Notes under the pieces: generated by a model
The model's database searches: none
Told to the model about the DNA's origin: nothing
The model's input: the letters and a program-made list of their open reading frames with translations, nothing else
Assembly (NCBI GenBank): GCA_965368585.1
Contig: CBDUNM010000014.1
Location: 1-59,052, forward strand
Direction of reading: 5' to 3'
Length of the DNA: 59,052 nucleotides
Source of the DNA: JARRQB01 sp965368585
GTDB lineage: Bacteria; Pseudomonadota; Gammaproteobacteria; Chromatiales; Chromatiaceae
Translations under genes and position numbers: made by a program
In this document: one piece after another, positions 9,782 to 18,700 of the stretch
Layout: the number at the start of each line of letters is the position of its first letter
Numbering within the stretch: position 1 is the stretch's first letter

Positions 9782-9813
9782 GGTGACTTCCTCGAATGAT
9801 CAAGGATGGTGGC

Positions 9814-9858
9814 TTGCAATTGACAGAATGCTAGTATACATAATGTTAGTATGTTAGT
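9814..9858. promoter_or_regulatory. Divergent MarR/YHYH promoter with candidate operator
   Basis: The AT-rich intergenic core contains TTGCAA (9814-9819) and CATAAT (9839-9844), 19 bp apart, reading right. An 8-bp tandem repeat ATGTTAGT occupies 9843-9850 and 9851-9858, and CTAGTATAC / GTATGTTAG (9831-9839 and 9849-9857) form a broken inverted repeat. TATACT on the minus strand is a possible -10 for the YHYH gene. A MarR dimer binding here would cover both promoters and the marR start codon. Promoter assignments are by eye. Confidence 0.45.
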
Positions 9859-10336
9859 TGACAAACATGACTTCCACGGCCTTCTACACAGCGCGGCCCT
9901 GATCGAGACGATGTTGCGCCGACAGCTGGCGCCTCTTGGGATCCGCCCGAATCAGGCCCGTGTCCTCGAGGCGATGGGCCGGATGGGTCCCGTCTCTCAG
10001 TCCGACCTCGCCTCGGCGTTCGGGATCACGTCCGCCAGCATGAGCACGATGACGGACCGGTTGCTGACCGCTGCATACATCACGCGTGCTGTCGATCCGG
10101 CATCGCGTCGACAGAACGTTCTCGAACTGACGGACAAAGGACGAACCCTGCTTGCCGGGATCTGCGAGGCCTGGACCGCAGTCGACGACACCATCCGGGC
10201 CGTGATTGGCAAGGATGCGGCGACCTTCTTCGGTCTGGCCCGCCGGCTCCGTGACGGATTGGGTGGCACCATCCCCGGATCCCGGAGCGACCGCGTGCCC
10301 GTGGTGAAGGAACGCAGAAGCATCGCAAAGCGATAA
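9851..10336 (+). CDS. MarR-family transcriptional regulator
   Basis: About 161 residues, the usual MarR length. The winged-helix region spans about residues 30-100: GIRPNQARVLEAM and SQSDLASAFGITSASMS form the recognition segment, followed by the wing (DPASRRQNVLELTDKG). It probably represses itself and the divergent YHYH gene. There is no Shine-Dalgarno before this ATG; a possible -10 (CATAAT, 9839-9844) ends six bases upstream, so the transcript may be leaderless. A downstream start is less likely because it would cut the first helix. Confidence 0.88.
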   Translation: MLVDKHDFHGLLHSAALIETMLRRQLAPLGIRPNQARVLEAMGRMGPVSQSDLASAFGITSASMSTMTDRLLTAAYITRAVDPASRRQNVLELTDKGRTLLAGICEAWTAVDDTIRAVIGKDAATFFGLARRLRDGLGGTIPGSRSDRVPVVKERRSIAKR

Positions 10337-10394
10337 CCCCGTACATCGCAGAACCACAACACGTGAAGGACACACACCAATAGAGCCGGCCCTC

Positions 10395-10708
10395 ATGGAC
10401 TGGACAATCGGCGTGCCGCAAGGGCGTGTCGAGGGCGTGGCGGTAATAGACGGTATCGAAACTCCGTTGACCGCTAGCACGATCACGACTGGGGTCGAAA
10501 GCCGATGTCGGATGCCTTCCGGAACTGGCACTGGGGCAGGCTGCACATGCCGGGATACGCGGTGGACTAATCAATCATGGTGCCGCGCAAAGGCGATGTG
10601 AAGCTGGTGGCTTTCGTGTTTTCTAAGGAAGGTGTCGTCGTTGATCCGGTCTTCAAGCGGGACGGGCTGGTGATCAAAGGCAGTATCGACGGAGAAAACA
10701 ATGCGTAA
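10395..10708 (+). pseudogene. Remnant of an unrecognised protein gene, frameshifted and stopped
   Basis: Three consecutive pieces read like one protein: a first frame from ATG 10395 (GVPQGRVEGVAVIDGIETP), then in another frame DAFRNWHWGRLHMPGYAVD ending in TAA near 10568, then in that same frame MVPRKGDVKLVAFVFSKEG from 10577 to the TAA at 10706-10708. The pieces look protein-like but are separated by a frame change and a stop. The end overlaps the start of the SpoIIAA-like pseudogene by eight bases, suggesting the two were once an operon. I do not recognise the family. Confidence 0.35.
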
Positions 10709-11048
10709 AAGAATCATCGACTTGCCAGACAATGTCTTGGGTGTTGAAGGAACTGGCGAGATCACAGCAGAGGACTGCCAAACGGTGCTCGTGCCTGCTC
10801 TGGAAGAATAACTCCGGGAAGTTCACAAGGTGCGTTTGCTCGACGTGCTCGGCGAAGCGTTCGACAGCTGTACGGGGGCTGCGGTCTGGGAAGACACCAA
10901 GGTAGGTCTCAAGCACTTTACTCGCTTCGAGCACATCGCAGTCGTGACCCATGTCGACCGGATCCGAAATTCCGTCGAGGTGTTTGGCTTTGCCTTACCG
11001 AGCGAGGTCCGGGTGTACGAAAACGACGAGCTGCAAACCTCGGTCTGA
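10701..11048 (+). pseudogene. SpoIIAA-like (STAS/SEC14-type) protein gene with an in-frame stop
   Basis: From ATG 10701 the frame reads RKRIIDLPDNVLGVEGTG, then ITAEDCQTVLVPALEE, and stops at TAA 10809-10811. The same frame continues as LREVHKVRLLDVLGEAFD, AAVWEDTKVGLKHFTRFEHI and AVVTHVDRIRNSVEVFGF until TGA at 11046-11048. This matches the layout of the ~120-residue SpoIIAA-like family. The TAA sits where the family has an ordinary residue within the helix before the HDKVRLL-like strand, so a single substitution explains it. The C-terminal helix also looks short. Probably a recent nonsense pseudogene; a sequencing error is the alternative. Confidence 0.7.
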
Positions 11049-11420
11049 TCGGCGCATTGCGCGTCGCGCTGGCAGTTTGTAACTTTGGCTCGTGGCGAAG
11101 CGATAATTGGGTCTTGCCGAATATCTCCTCGGAGATCCACCTCGACGATTTCAGGGCCTTGCTGGGTTTGCTCATTGGTCGTACAGGGTTTCGAAACCTC
11201 ACGGTATCTCGGAACTCTCTATTCTGCGGAGCAACGCAAAGTCGGGCAGCATGGGTTCGCCGCCGGTTGCTAACCAATAGGTAATTGCAATCGTGTTAAT
11301 AGGAAAAAACAACTAGAACACTGCGGTTTTTCACGTTACTTTAATTCCCGAAACATATAAGCAGCATTTCACGGGTCTGCTCATAGACCGTTCACAAGGC
11401 TAACCAGGCAGGGTGATTAA
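11049..11420. other. Intergenic region upstream of katG
   Basis: About 370 bp. Open frames on both strands lack ribosome sites and recognisable domains. The last 130 bp are AT-rich (runs of A near 11305 and T near 11330) and probably hold the katG promoter, but I cannot assign boxes or an OxyR site with confidence. The AGGGTGA ribosome site ends a few bases before the katG ATG. Confidence 0.45.
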
Positions 11421-13613
11421 ATGATGTTGAGGAAAGTATTACCACTCGTTGCAGCCATCGCGATCGCGCCGGCAGCACAATCGGAGAACATGTTCAGCGG
11501 CAAGGCTAAACCGAACAGTTTTTGGTGGCCCGAGCAACTGGACCTGAGTCCGCTCCGTGACCACGATCAGAAATCCAACCCGTACGGTGATGACTTCGAC
11601 TACGCCAAGGCATTTGGGAGCGTCGACATCAAGGAACTGAAAGCGGACATCGAGAAGGTACTGACAACGTCGCAGGACTGGTGGCCCGCAGACTGGGGGC
11701 ACTATGGTGGCCTGATGATCAGGATGGCCTGGCACAGTGCAGGTACGTACAGAATACATGATGGCCGTGGCGGCGCCGACGGCGGTCAGCAACGCTTCGA
11801 ACCGTTGAACAGCTGGCCAGACAACGCCAGCCTTGACAAGGCGCGCCGCTTGCTGTGGCCCGTCAAACAGAAATACGGGCGTAGCGTGTCCTGGGCCGAC
11901 TTGTTGATCCTGGCCGGTAACGTCGCACTCGAGTCGATGGGGTTCGAAACCCTCGGCTTCGCGGGCGGACGCGTCGACGACTGGGAGGCTGACCTCGTCT
12001 ACTGGGGCCCCGAAACCGAAATGCTGGGCAACGACAAGCGCTTCAGCAAGGACGGCGAACTCGATAAACCGTTGGCCGCCTTACACATGGGTTTGATCTA
12101 CGTAAACCCGGAAGGGCCGAGCGGCAATCTCGACCCCGTGTCGGCAGCCGCCGATATCCGCCAATCCTTCTACCGCATGGCAATGAACGACGAGGAGATC
12201 GTCGCGCTGATCGCCGGCGGTCACACGCTAGGCAAGAACCACGGGGCGAGTAAAGCCGAATGCGTCGGACCTGAACCGGCGGCTGCCGCCATCGAGGAAC
12301 AGGGTCTTGGCTGGATCAACAAGTGCGGCAAAGGCAATGCTGAAGACACCATGACCAGCGGCCTGGAAGGCGCCTGGACCCAGACACCGACGGCATGGTC
12401 CATCCTGTACCTCGACAACCTGTTCCGCTTCGACTGGGAAAAGCAAAAGTCGCCCGGCGGCGGTACAGTGTGGGTGCCCACCGATAAAGCGATGCATACC
12501 GCAGTGCCGGATGCCCATGTCGATGGCAAGCGCAATCCCCCCGTCATGCTGACAACCGATCTCGCGCTGAAAGAAGACCCCGGCTTCCGCAAGATCGCCG
12601 AGCGGTTCTGGAAGAATCCGCAAGAGTTCGACAAGGCGTTCGCCAGGGCCTGGTTCAAACTGACGCATCGGGATCTTGGGCCGCGTGCGCGTTATGCCGG
12701 CAGCGAGGTACCCGCTGATATATTCATCTGGCAAGACCCCGTACCGTCCGCCGATAACGAGATAAGCGACAGTGAAGCCGACAAGCTGAAGGCTATGATC
12801 CTGGATTCCGGGCTGAGCGTGCCGCAGCTGGTCAGGGCCGCTTGGGCATCGGCTTCCACCTATCGTGGTTCCGACATGCGCGGCGGCGCCAACGGCGCCC
12901 GCGTACGCCTGGCTCCGCAAAAGGACTGGGCCGCCAACGACCCGCAGGAGCTGGGCAAGGTTTTGACGACACTGGAGAAGGTCAAGGCGGATGCCGGCAG
13001 CAAGATCTCCATGGCTGACCTGATTGTTCTCGGCGGCACCGCAGCCATCGAAAAAGCTGCAAAAGATGCCGGTCACGACGTCTCGGTTCCGTTTACACCG
13101 GGTCGTGGCGATGCGACGCCGGAAATGACAGATGCTGCATCGTTCGACGTTCTGGAGCCAAAGGCTGATGCCTTCCGTAACTACTACAACGACGAAGCGT
13201 ACGGCTCTGCGACTGACATGCTGGTCGAGAAAGCCGACCTGCTGACCCTGACGGCGCCGGAGATGACGGCACTCGTCGGCGGGATGCGAGCGATTGGCGC
13301 GAACGCCGGCGGTGCGAAGCATGGCGTGTTCACCGACAAGCCCGGACAGCTGAGCAACGACTTCTTCGTCAACCTGCTCGACATGTCAACCAAATGGGCG
13401 CCCGCAGAGACCGAAGGTGTATATGAAGGTCGTGACCGCGAGAGCGGCGACCTGAAATGGACGGCGACGTCAGTCGATCTGGTGTTTGGTTCAAACGCGG
13501 AGCTCCGGGCAATTGCAGAAGTCTACGCTTCTGAGGACGGCGGAAAGCAGTTTGTCGACGATTTCGTCAAAGCCTGGACTAAGGTGATGAACGCCGACCG
13601 CTTCGATATCTGA
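11421..13613 (+). CDS. katG: Catalase-peroxidase, predicted exported (730 aa)
   Basis: Bifunctional haem catalase-peroxidase that removes hydrogen peroxide. Distal-site Arg101, Trp104 and His105 lie in IRMAWHSAGTY; Tyr227 (GLIYVNPEGP) and Met253 (YRMAMNDEE) are placed to form the Met-Tyr-Trp adduct with Trp104; proximal His268 lies in IAGGHTLGKNHG. Both halves of the duplicated fold are present. The N-terminus is a signal peptide (VLPLVAAIAIAPAAQSE), so this is a periplasmic, KatP-like version. AGGGTGA supports the start, and a terminator follows at 13686. Confidence 0.96.
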   Translation: MMLRKVLPLVAAIAIAPAAQSENMFSGKAKPNSFWWPEQLDLSPLRDHDQKSNPYGDDFDYAKAFGSVDIKELKADIEKVLTTSQDWWPADWGHYGGLMIRMAWHSAGTYRIHDGRGGADGGQQRFEPLNSWPDNASLDKARRLLWPVKQKYGRSVSWADLLILAGNVALESMGFETLGFAGGRVDDWEADLVYWGPETEMLGNDKRFSKDGELDKPLAALHMGLIYVNPEGPSGNLDPVSAAADIRQSFYRMAMNDEEIVALIAGGHTLGKNHGASKAECVGPEPAAAAIEEQGLGWINKCGKGNAEDTMTSGLEGAWTQTPTAWSILYLDNLFRFDWEKQKSPGGGTVWVPTDKAMHTAVPDAHVDGKRNPPVMLTTDLALKEDPGFRKIAERFWKNPQEFDKAFARAWFKLTHRDLGPRARYAGSEVPADIFIWQDPVPSADNEISDSEADKLKAMILDSGLSVPQLVRAAWASASTYRGSDMRGGANGARVRLAPQKDWAANDPQELGKVLTTLEKVKADAGSKISMADLIVLGGTAAIEKAAKDAGHDVSVPFTPGRGDATPEMTDAASFDVLEPKADAFRNYYNDEAYGSATDMLVEKADLLTLTAPEMTALVGGMRAIGANAGGAKHGVFTDKPGQLSNDFFVNLLDMSTKWAPAETEGVYEGRDRESGDLKWTATSVDLVFGSNAELRAIAEVYASEDGGKQFVDDFVKAWTKVMNADRFDI

Positions 13614-13685
13614 AACTGCACCGATGGTGTCCCGGGTGATTGCGCCCGGAAAGCGAAAACCGGGTGCCCGCCGTTCGACCGACAT

Positions 13686-13712
13686 GCCCCTCCCGGCCAG
13701 GAGGGGCTTTTT
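13686..13712 (+). terminator. Rho-independent terminator after katG
   Basis: A perfect 8-bp GC-rich stem, GCCCCTCC (13686-13693) with GGAGGGGC (13700-13707), a 6-base loop and a T5 tract at 13708-13712, about 70 bp after the katG stop. Confidence 0.85.
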
Positions 13713-13980
13713 CGTGAGGAGGACAGACCGGTCCAGGTCTCGCGCTTTGATAGATCAATTGACTGCCAGGCGAATACGATTTCGGTGATCATCTTGTTGG
13801 CAAGGGCTGTCCCGCGCATCTCACCACCGTATCGACAGCGAAAAGGGGACGGAGGGATTGTTTTTAAGCAGACTGTGTGACTGACAATTCAATCAAAACG
13901 CCTGGCCTGCATGTTGCACTCCGCATCAATCCCGAGCCTGTGTATGCTGTGCGGACAAAAAAATATTCGGAGACGATTCA

Positions 13981-14901
13981 ATGCCCATGCCGGATCCCAC
14001 CGGGCCCCTCACTGGTTTGAAGATCGCAGACGTCGACGATCTCGCCCGATACCAGGCAGCCACGGAAGCCGGCCAACAGATGGGTTGGAAGTATTATTTT
14101 CCGTACCTGCTATCGCGAAACAAGCCTGCTCAAAGAGCTGTGCTCTTGGTCGAAGACGAAGGTTCGATGTGTGTCTTTCTTTGGCAGATTCGAGATGCCA
14201 GGCCGCGCCTCGATCTGTTCTTGGCGCCGGCGCCCATAAATATCCCCGTGCTGCACCGCTGCATCGAGCGCGCGAACGACTACAACGGCGACCATTCTGC
14301 GCGTGTGATGCGCATTGACGCCAAGGACGTCGATGCCGTGTCGGCCGCCCGGATTCGCGTCAGCGAGCGCAAGACTCAGTACATTTACTCACCAGGCGCG
14401 TATAGCGACATTGGCGGGAAAAGTTTTTACACAATTCGACGCAACGTTTCCCTCATCGATCGATTGCCGGATGTCGAGGTACTGCCATACTCGGCGGCGC
14501 ATGCGGAAGCCTGTCATGCGTTGCTTGACCGATGGAAAATCGCCCATCACGATGCGCACGGCACAATGGGCGGTGTGGGCACTTCCAGGCGGGCGATCGA
14601 TCTCGCCGGGACTCTTCCGGACTCCGTTCTGCGGGGCGAGGTGGTGTTTATCGACGGGCGCCTGGTGGCTTTCGCGTTCGGTGGGGCAATCCGATCCGGA
14701 ATCGCTTGCTCCTTCGAGAGAAAATGCGACGCGGAAGTGCGCGGCTTGAGTTATTTCCAACTTCGAAGCTTTTTACTAAGCCTCCGGATGTTCGAATTCG
14801 TCAATGACGGTTCCGATGCTGGTCGCCCGGGACTCCGTCAGTTGAAGGATAGCTTTCGCCCCGTCGCGATGCATACCGAGTACCGCGGCCGTCAACGATA
14901 G
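13981..14901 (+). CDS. DUF2156 / phosphatidylglycerol lysyltransferase C-terminal-like protein (306 aa)
   Basis: A GNAT-fold acyltransferase-like protein of the DUF2156 type. Diagnostic stretches are the YIYSP...GGKSFYTIRRNVSLIDRL segment (about residues 139-165), which matches the GxxxxxxRNxxxxF pattern, and PGLRQLKDSFRPVAMH near the end, where the family has GLRxxKxSFxPV. In MprF this domain transfers an aminoacyl group to lipid, but stand-alone members lack the membrane half and their substrates are mostly unknown, so no reaction is assigned. GGAG eight bases upstream supports this ATG; a second in-frame ATG follows two codons later. Confidence 0.75.
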   Translation: MPMPDPTGPLTGLKIADVDDLARYQAATEAGQQMGWKYYFPYLLSRNKPAQRAVLLVEDEGSMCVFLWQIRDARPRLDLFLAPAPINIPVLHRCIERANDYNGDHSARVMRIDAKDVDAVSAARIRVSERKTQYIYSPGAYSDIGGKSFYTIRRNVSLIDRLPDVEVLPYSAAHAEACHALLDRWKIAHHDAHGTMGGVGTSRRAIDLAGTLPDSVLRGEVVFIDGRLVAFAFGGAIRSGIACSFERKCDAEVRGLSYFQLRSFLLSLRMFEFVNDGSDAGRPGLRQLKDSFRPVAMHTEYRGRQR

Positions 14902-15181
14902 GAGCCAGTCACCAGCGTACGCAGCGCCCCGCCCTTTGCCGACGCCGCATCATATCGTCTATCCGAAATGCGCGCAGATCGCCTGGAGGCAAGCCAGGAC
15001 ACGATATTCCGGATGATCGGTAGCGAGTCGAGTGGCCCCTTGGTTTAGACGCGCGAAGGCCGTGGGAGGCGAGCCACTCGCCGACTCCGGTGTCGATTCC
15101 GTTTCGAACGGCCTGCGGGCACGCCTCCTTACTCTTACGACCTGCTCAAAGACGAAGCTTCGGGTCTGGGGGTGGCTGGCA

Positions 15182-15583
15182 CTACCGGCTCTTCAGCAAA
15201 TCGCGGATTTCGCTTAGCAGTTCTTCCTCGGCGCTCGGCTTCGGTGGTGCAGCGGGTTTTTCTTCTTCCTTGCGCTTCAGCGAATTGATGACCTTGACGG
15301 CAACGAAGATCGCCATTGCGACGATCAGAAAGTCGATGATGGTTTGAATGAAGGCCCCGTATTTAAGGATCACGGCGTCAGCGCCTCCGGCCGCCTCCTT
15401 GATCACAATGCCGAGATCGGAAAAATCCACGCCGCCGATCAACACACCCAGCGGCGGCATGATGACGTCGTTGACTAACGACGACACGACTTTGCCGAAG
15501 GCCGCTCCGACGATGATGCCGACAGCCATGTCAACCATGTTCCCCTTGACGGCGAACTCTTTGAATTCCTGCATAAATCCCAT
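15182..15583 (-). CDS. mscL: Large-conductance mechanosensitive channel MscL
   Basis: 133 residues, the normal MscL length. The N-terminus (FKEFAVKGNMVDMAVGIIVG) contains the S1 helix and the pore-lining TM1 with its Gly/Ala pattern (GAAFGKVVSSLVNDVIMPP). TM2 is IDFLIVAMAIFVAVKVIN, and the C-terminal helix has a charged, Pro/Ala-rich linker (KEEEKPAAPPKPSAEEELL). It releases solutes on osmotic downshock from the inner membrane. GGAGAT upstream of the ATG supports the start. It is divergent from dnaE across about 160 bp. Confidence 0.97.
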   Translation of the reverse strand: MGFMQEFKEFAVKGNMVDMAVGIIVGAAFGKVVSSLVNDVIMPPLGVLIGGVDFSDLGIVIKEAAGGADAVILKYGAFIQTIIDFLIVAMAIFVAVKVINSLKRKEEEKPAAPPKPSAEEELLSEIRDLLKSR

Positions 15584-15740
15584 GCGATATCTCCAATCTA
15601 CACGTGTCGTTGTTCTGCCGGCGGTGCGGCGGGCGCGAATTCTCCCTCAAAGATTTTCGTGCGTCCAGACCGAATTTTGACGGTGGTGAACAAGGCAGCC
15701 GGCGGGTATTCTCTGGCGTTACTATCCGGTTCGAGCTGCC

Positions 15741-18700
15741 ATGACTGCAAACTTCGTCCACCTTCACGTTCATTCCGAGTACTCGCTGGTGGATGGCACA
15801 GCGAGTATCAAGCCCCTGGTCAAGGCCGTGGCCGCCGCGGGGATGCCCGCATTGGCCTTGACCGACCAGTCCAATCTGTTCGCGCTGGTGCGGTTTTACC
15901 GGGCAGCGTTGGCTCAGGGTGTGAAACCGATCGCCGGCGTAGATGCCTGGATCCGCAATCCGGACGACATCAATCAGCCGCACAAGCTCGTGCTTCTGGT
16001 GCAGGACGCCAGGGGCTACCGCAATCTGACGGAGTTGGTATCGCGCAGTTACCGCGACGGACAGCACCTGGGCCGTGCCATGTTCGATCCGGCCTGGCTG
16101 GATTCCGATACCTGCCGTGGGCTGATCGCGCTGTCGGGTGGACGCGAGGGTGATGTGGGCCGAGCGTTGCTCGGTAACAAAGAGGATACCGCCCGGCGAT
16201 GTCTGGAACACTGGTTGCAGCGCTTTGACGACCGGTACTATCTCCAGGTGAGCCGCACCGGCCGGGCCGGCGAGGAGGACTGCCTGCATGCCAGTGTCGA
16301 TCTGGCCCTGGCCAGCGGCCTGCCCGTGGTCGCCACCAACGACGTGCGTTTCGTCACGGCCGACGATTTTCAGGCCCACGAGATTCGTGTCTGTATTCAC
16401 GACGGCCGCACGCTGGACGATCCGCGTCGCCCCAAACTCTATTCGGCTGAGCAGTACCTGCGCTCTCCGCGGGAGATGGCCGAATTGTTCGCCGATCTAC
16501 CCGAGGCGCTGGAGAACAGCGTCGAGATTGCCGCGCGCTGCAACCTCGAACTGCGGCTGGGCAAGGCGTTTCTGCCGGATTTCCCGATACCCGCCGGTCT
16601 GACGACCGAGGAGCACTTCCGCCGTGAATCGCAAACGGGTCTGGAATGGCGTCTGGAGACGATCCTGGATCGATCGGCGCCGGACTATCGGGACCGCCTG
16701 CGCGACTACCAGGACCGGCTGAACACCGAACTGGACGTCATCACCAGCATGGGTTTTCCCGGCTACTTCCTGATCGTTGCCGACTTCATCCAGTGGGCGA
16801 AGGACAATGGGATACCCGTGGGTCCCGGTCGCGGGTCGGGCGCCGGATCGCTGGTTGCCTACGCGCTGAAAATCACCGATCTGGACCCGTTGCAGCACGA
16901 ACTGCTGTTCGAGCGCTTTTTGAACCCGGAGCGTGTGTCGATGCCGGACTTCGATGTCGATTTCTGCATGGAAAAGCGCGATCAGGTCATCGACTACGTC
17001 GCGCGCAAGTACGGCAGGGACTCGGTTTCGCAAATCATCACCTACGGATCAATGGCCGCCAAGGCCGTGGTGCGGGACGTCGGTCGGGTGCTGGGGCATC
17101 CTTACGGCTTTACCGATCGCGTGGCGAAACTGGTGCCGCCGGATATCGGCATGACGCTCACCAAGGCCATGTCCGAGAGCGACGATTTTCGCCGCGCTTA
17201 CGAAACCGACGAGGAGGTGCGCGACCTCGTCGATATGGCCAAGAAGCTCGAGGGACTGGCTCGCAACGCCGGCAAGCATGCCGGTGGGGTGGTGATCGCG
17301 CCCGGTAAACTGACCGATTTCTCCCCATTGTATTGCGAGCCGGGCGGCGCGAATCTGGTGACCCAGTTCGACAAGGACGACGTCGAGGCGGCGGGTTTGG
17401 TCAAATTCGATTTTCTGGGTCTGCGCAACCTGACGATCATCGACTGGGCCCTGAAGACCATCAATGCCGAGCGCCTTGCCCTGGGCGAGGAAAAAATCGA
17501 TATCGCGCGCATTCCGATGGACGACCCGGTGTCGTTCGAGCTGCTCAAACGGGGCGAAACCACCGCCGTCTTTCAGCTCGAATCCGATGGCATGAAAAAG
17601 ATCATAAAGAGCCTTCTGCCCGATTGCTTTGACGACATCACCGCCCTGGTCGCGCTGTTCCGCCCGGGGCCGCTGCAGTCCGGCATGGTGGATGATTTTA
17701 TTGCCCGCAAACACGGTATGCAAAAGGTCGAGTATCCGCACCCCGATCTGGCTCCGATCCTGCAACCCACCTACGGCGTCATTCTGTACCAGGAACAGGT
17801 CATGCAGATTGCCCAGGTGCTGGCCAACTACACGCTGGGCGGTGCTGACCTGCTGCGGCGTGCCATGGGCAAGAAGAAACCCGAGGAAATGGCCAAACAG
17901 CGGGAGATCTTCATGAGGGGTGCGGTCGAGCGTGGCGTCGAGGCCGCGACCGCCACCTATATTTTCGACTTGATGGAAAAATTCGCGGGGTACGGTTTCA
18001 ACAAGTCGCATTCCGCCGCCTATGCGCTGGTCGCGTACCAGACGTTGTGGCTGAAGGCGCACTATCCGGCCGCCTACATGGCGGCGGTGCTGTCCTCGGA
18101 TATGGACAACACCGACAAGGTGGTGAACTTCATTCAGGAGTGCGACCACATGCGGTTGCGCATCGCGCCGCCCGATGTCAATCGTTCGGAGTTCATGTTC
18201 ACGGCCGACGGCGACCGGACCATCGTGTACGGCCTGGGGGCAATAAAAGGGGTTGGCGAGGCGGCGATCGAGAGCATCGTCGAGGCACGTCAATCGGGTT
18301 TGCCCTACCTCGACTTGTTCGATTTCTGCCGCCGCATCGACGGCAAGAAGGTCAACCGGCGGGTGCTCGAGTCTTTAATCAGGGCCGGTGCGCTCGACGC
18401 ACTGGGACAGAACCGGGCCACTCTGACGGTGCAGTTGCCCTTGGCGCTGCGCATGGCGGAGCAGCATCACGCGCAGCTCGCGGCGGGTCAGGACGATCTG
18501 TTTGGCGTGATGGAGCCCGCACGGGAAGCGCAAGCGACACCGGCGCTGGAGTTGCTGCCCGACGCCGTGGATGAATGGGATGATCTGGAGCGCCTGCAGG
18601 GCGAGAAGGAAACGCTGGGGCTGTTTCTGAGCGGCCACCCCATCGATTTCTACGAGCACGAGTTCGCTGCCGTCGGCGTTTCGCGCGTCGGTAAGCTCTC

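Noticed and set aside
12228..13322. A 364-codon antisense frame over katG
   Set aside because: Shadow frame opposite a complete catalase-peroxidase.
13841..13865. GGGGACGGAGGGATTG followed by a T run, recalling sequences near REP-type elements
   Set aside because: A single short match from memory, with no terminal repeats, second copy or transposase seen nearby.
17049..18293. A 414-codon open frame antisense to dnaE, with another of 302 codons at 18375-19283
   Set aside because: Lies wholly opposite a certain gene in GC-rich DNA, has no ribosome site or recognisable domain, and reflects codon bias of dnaE.
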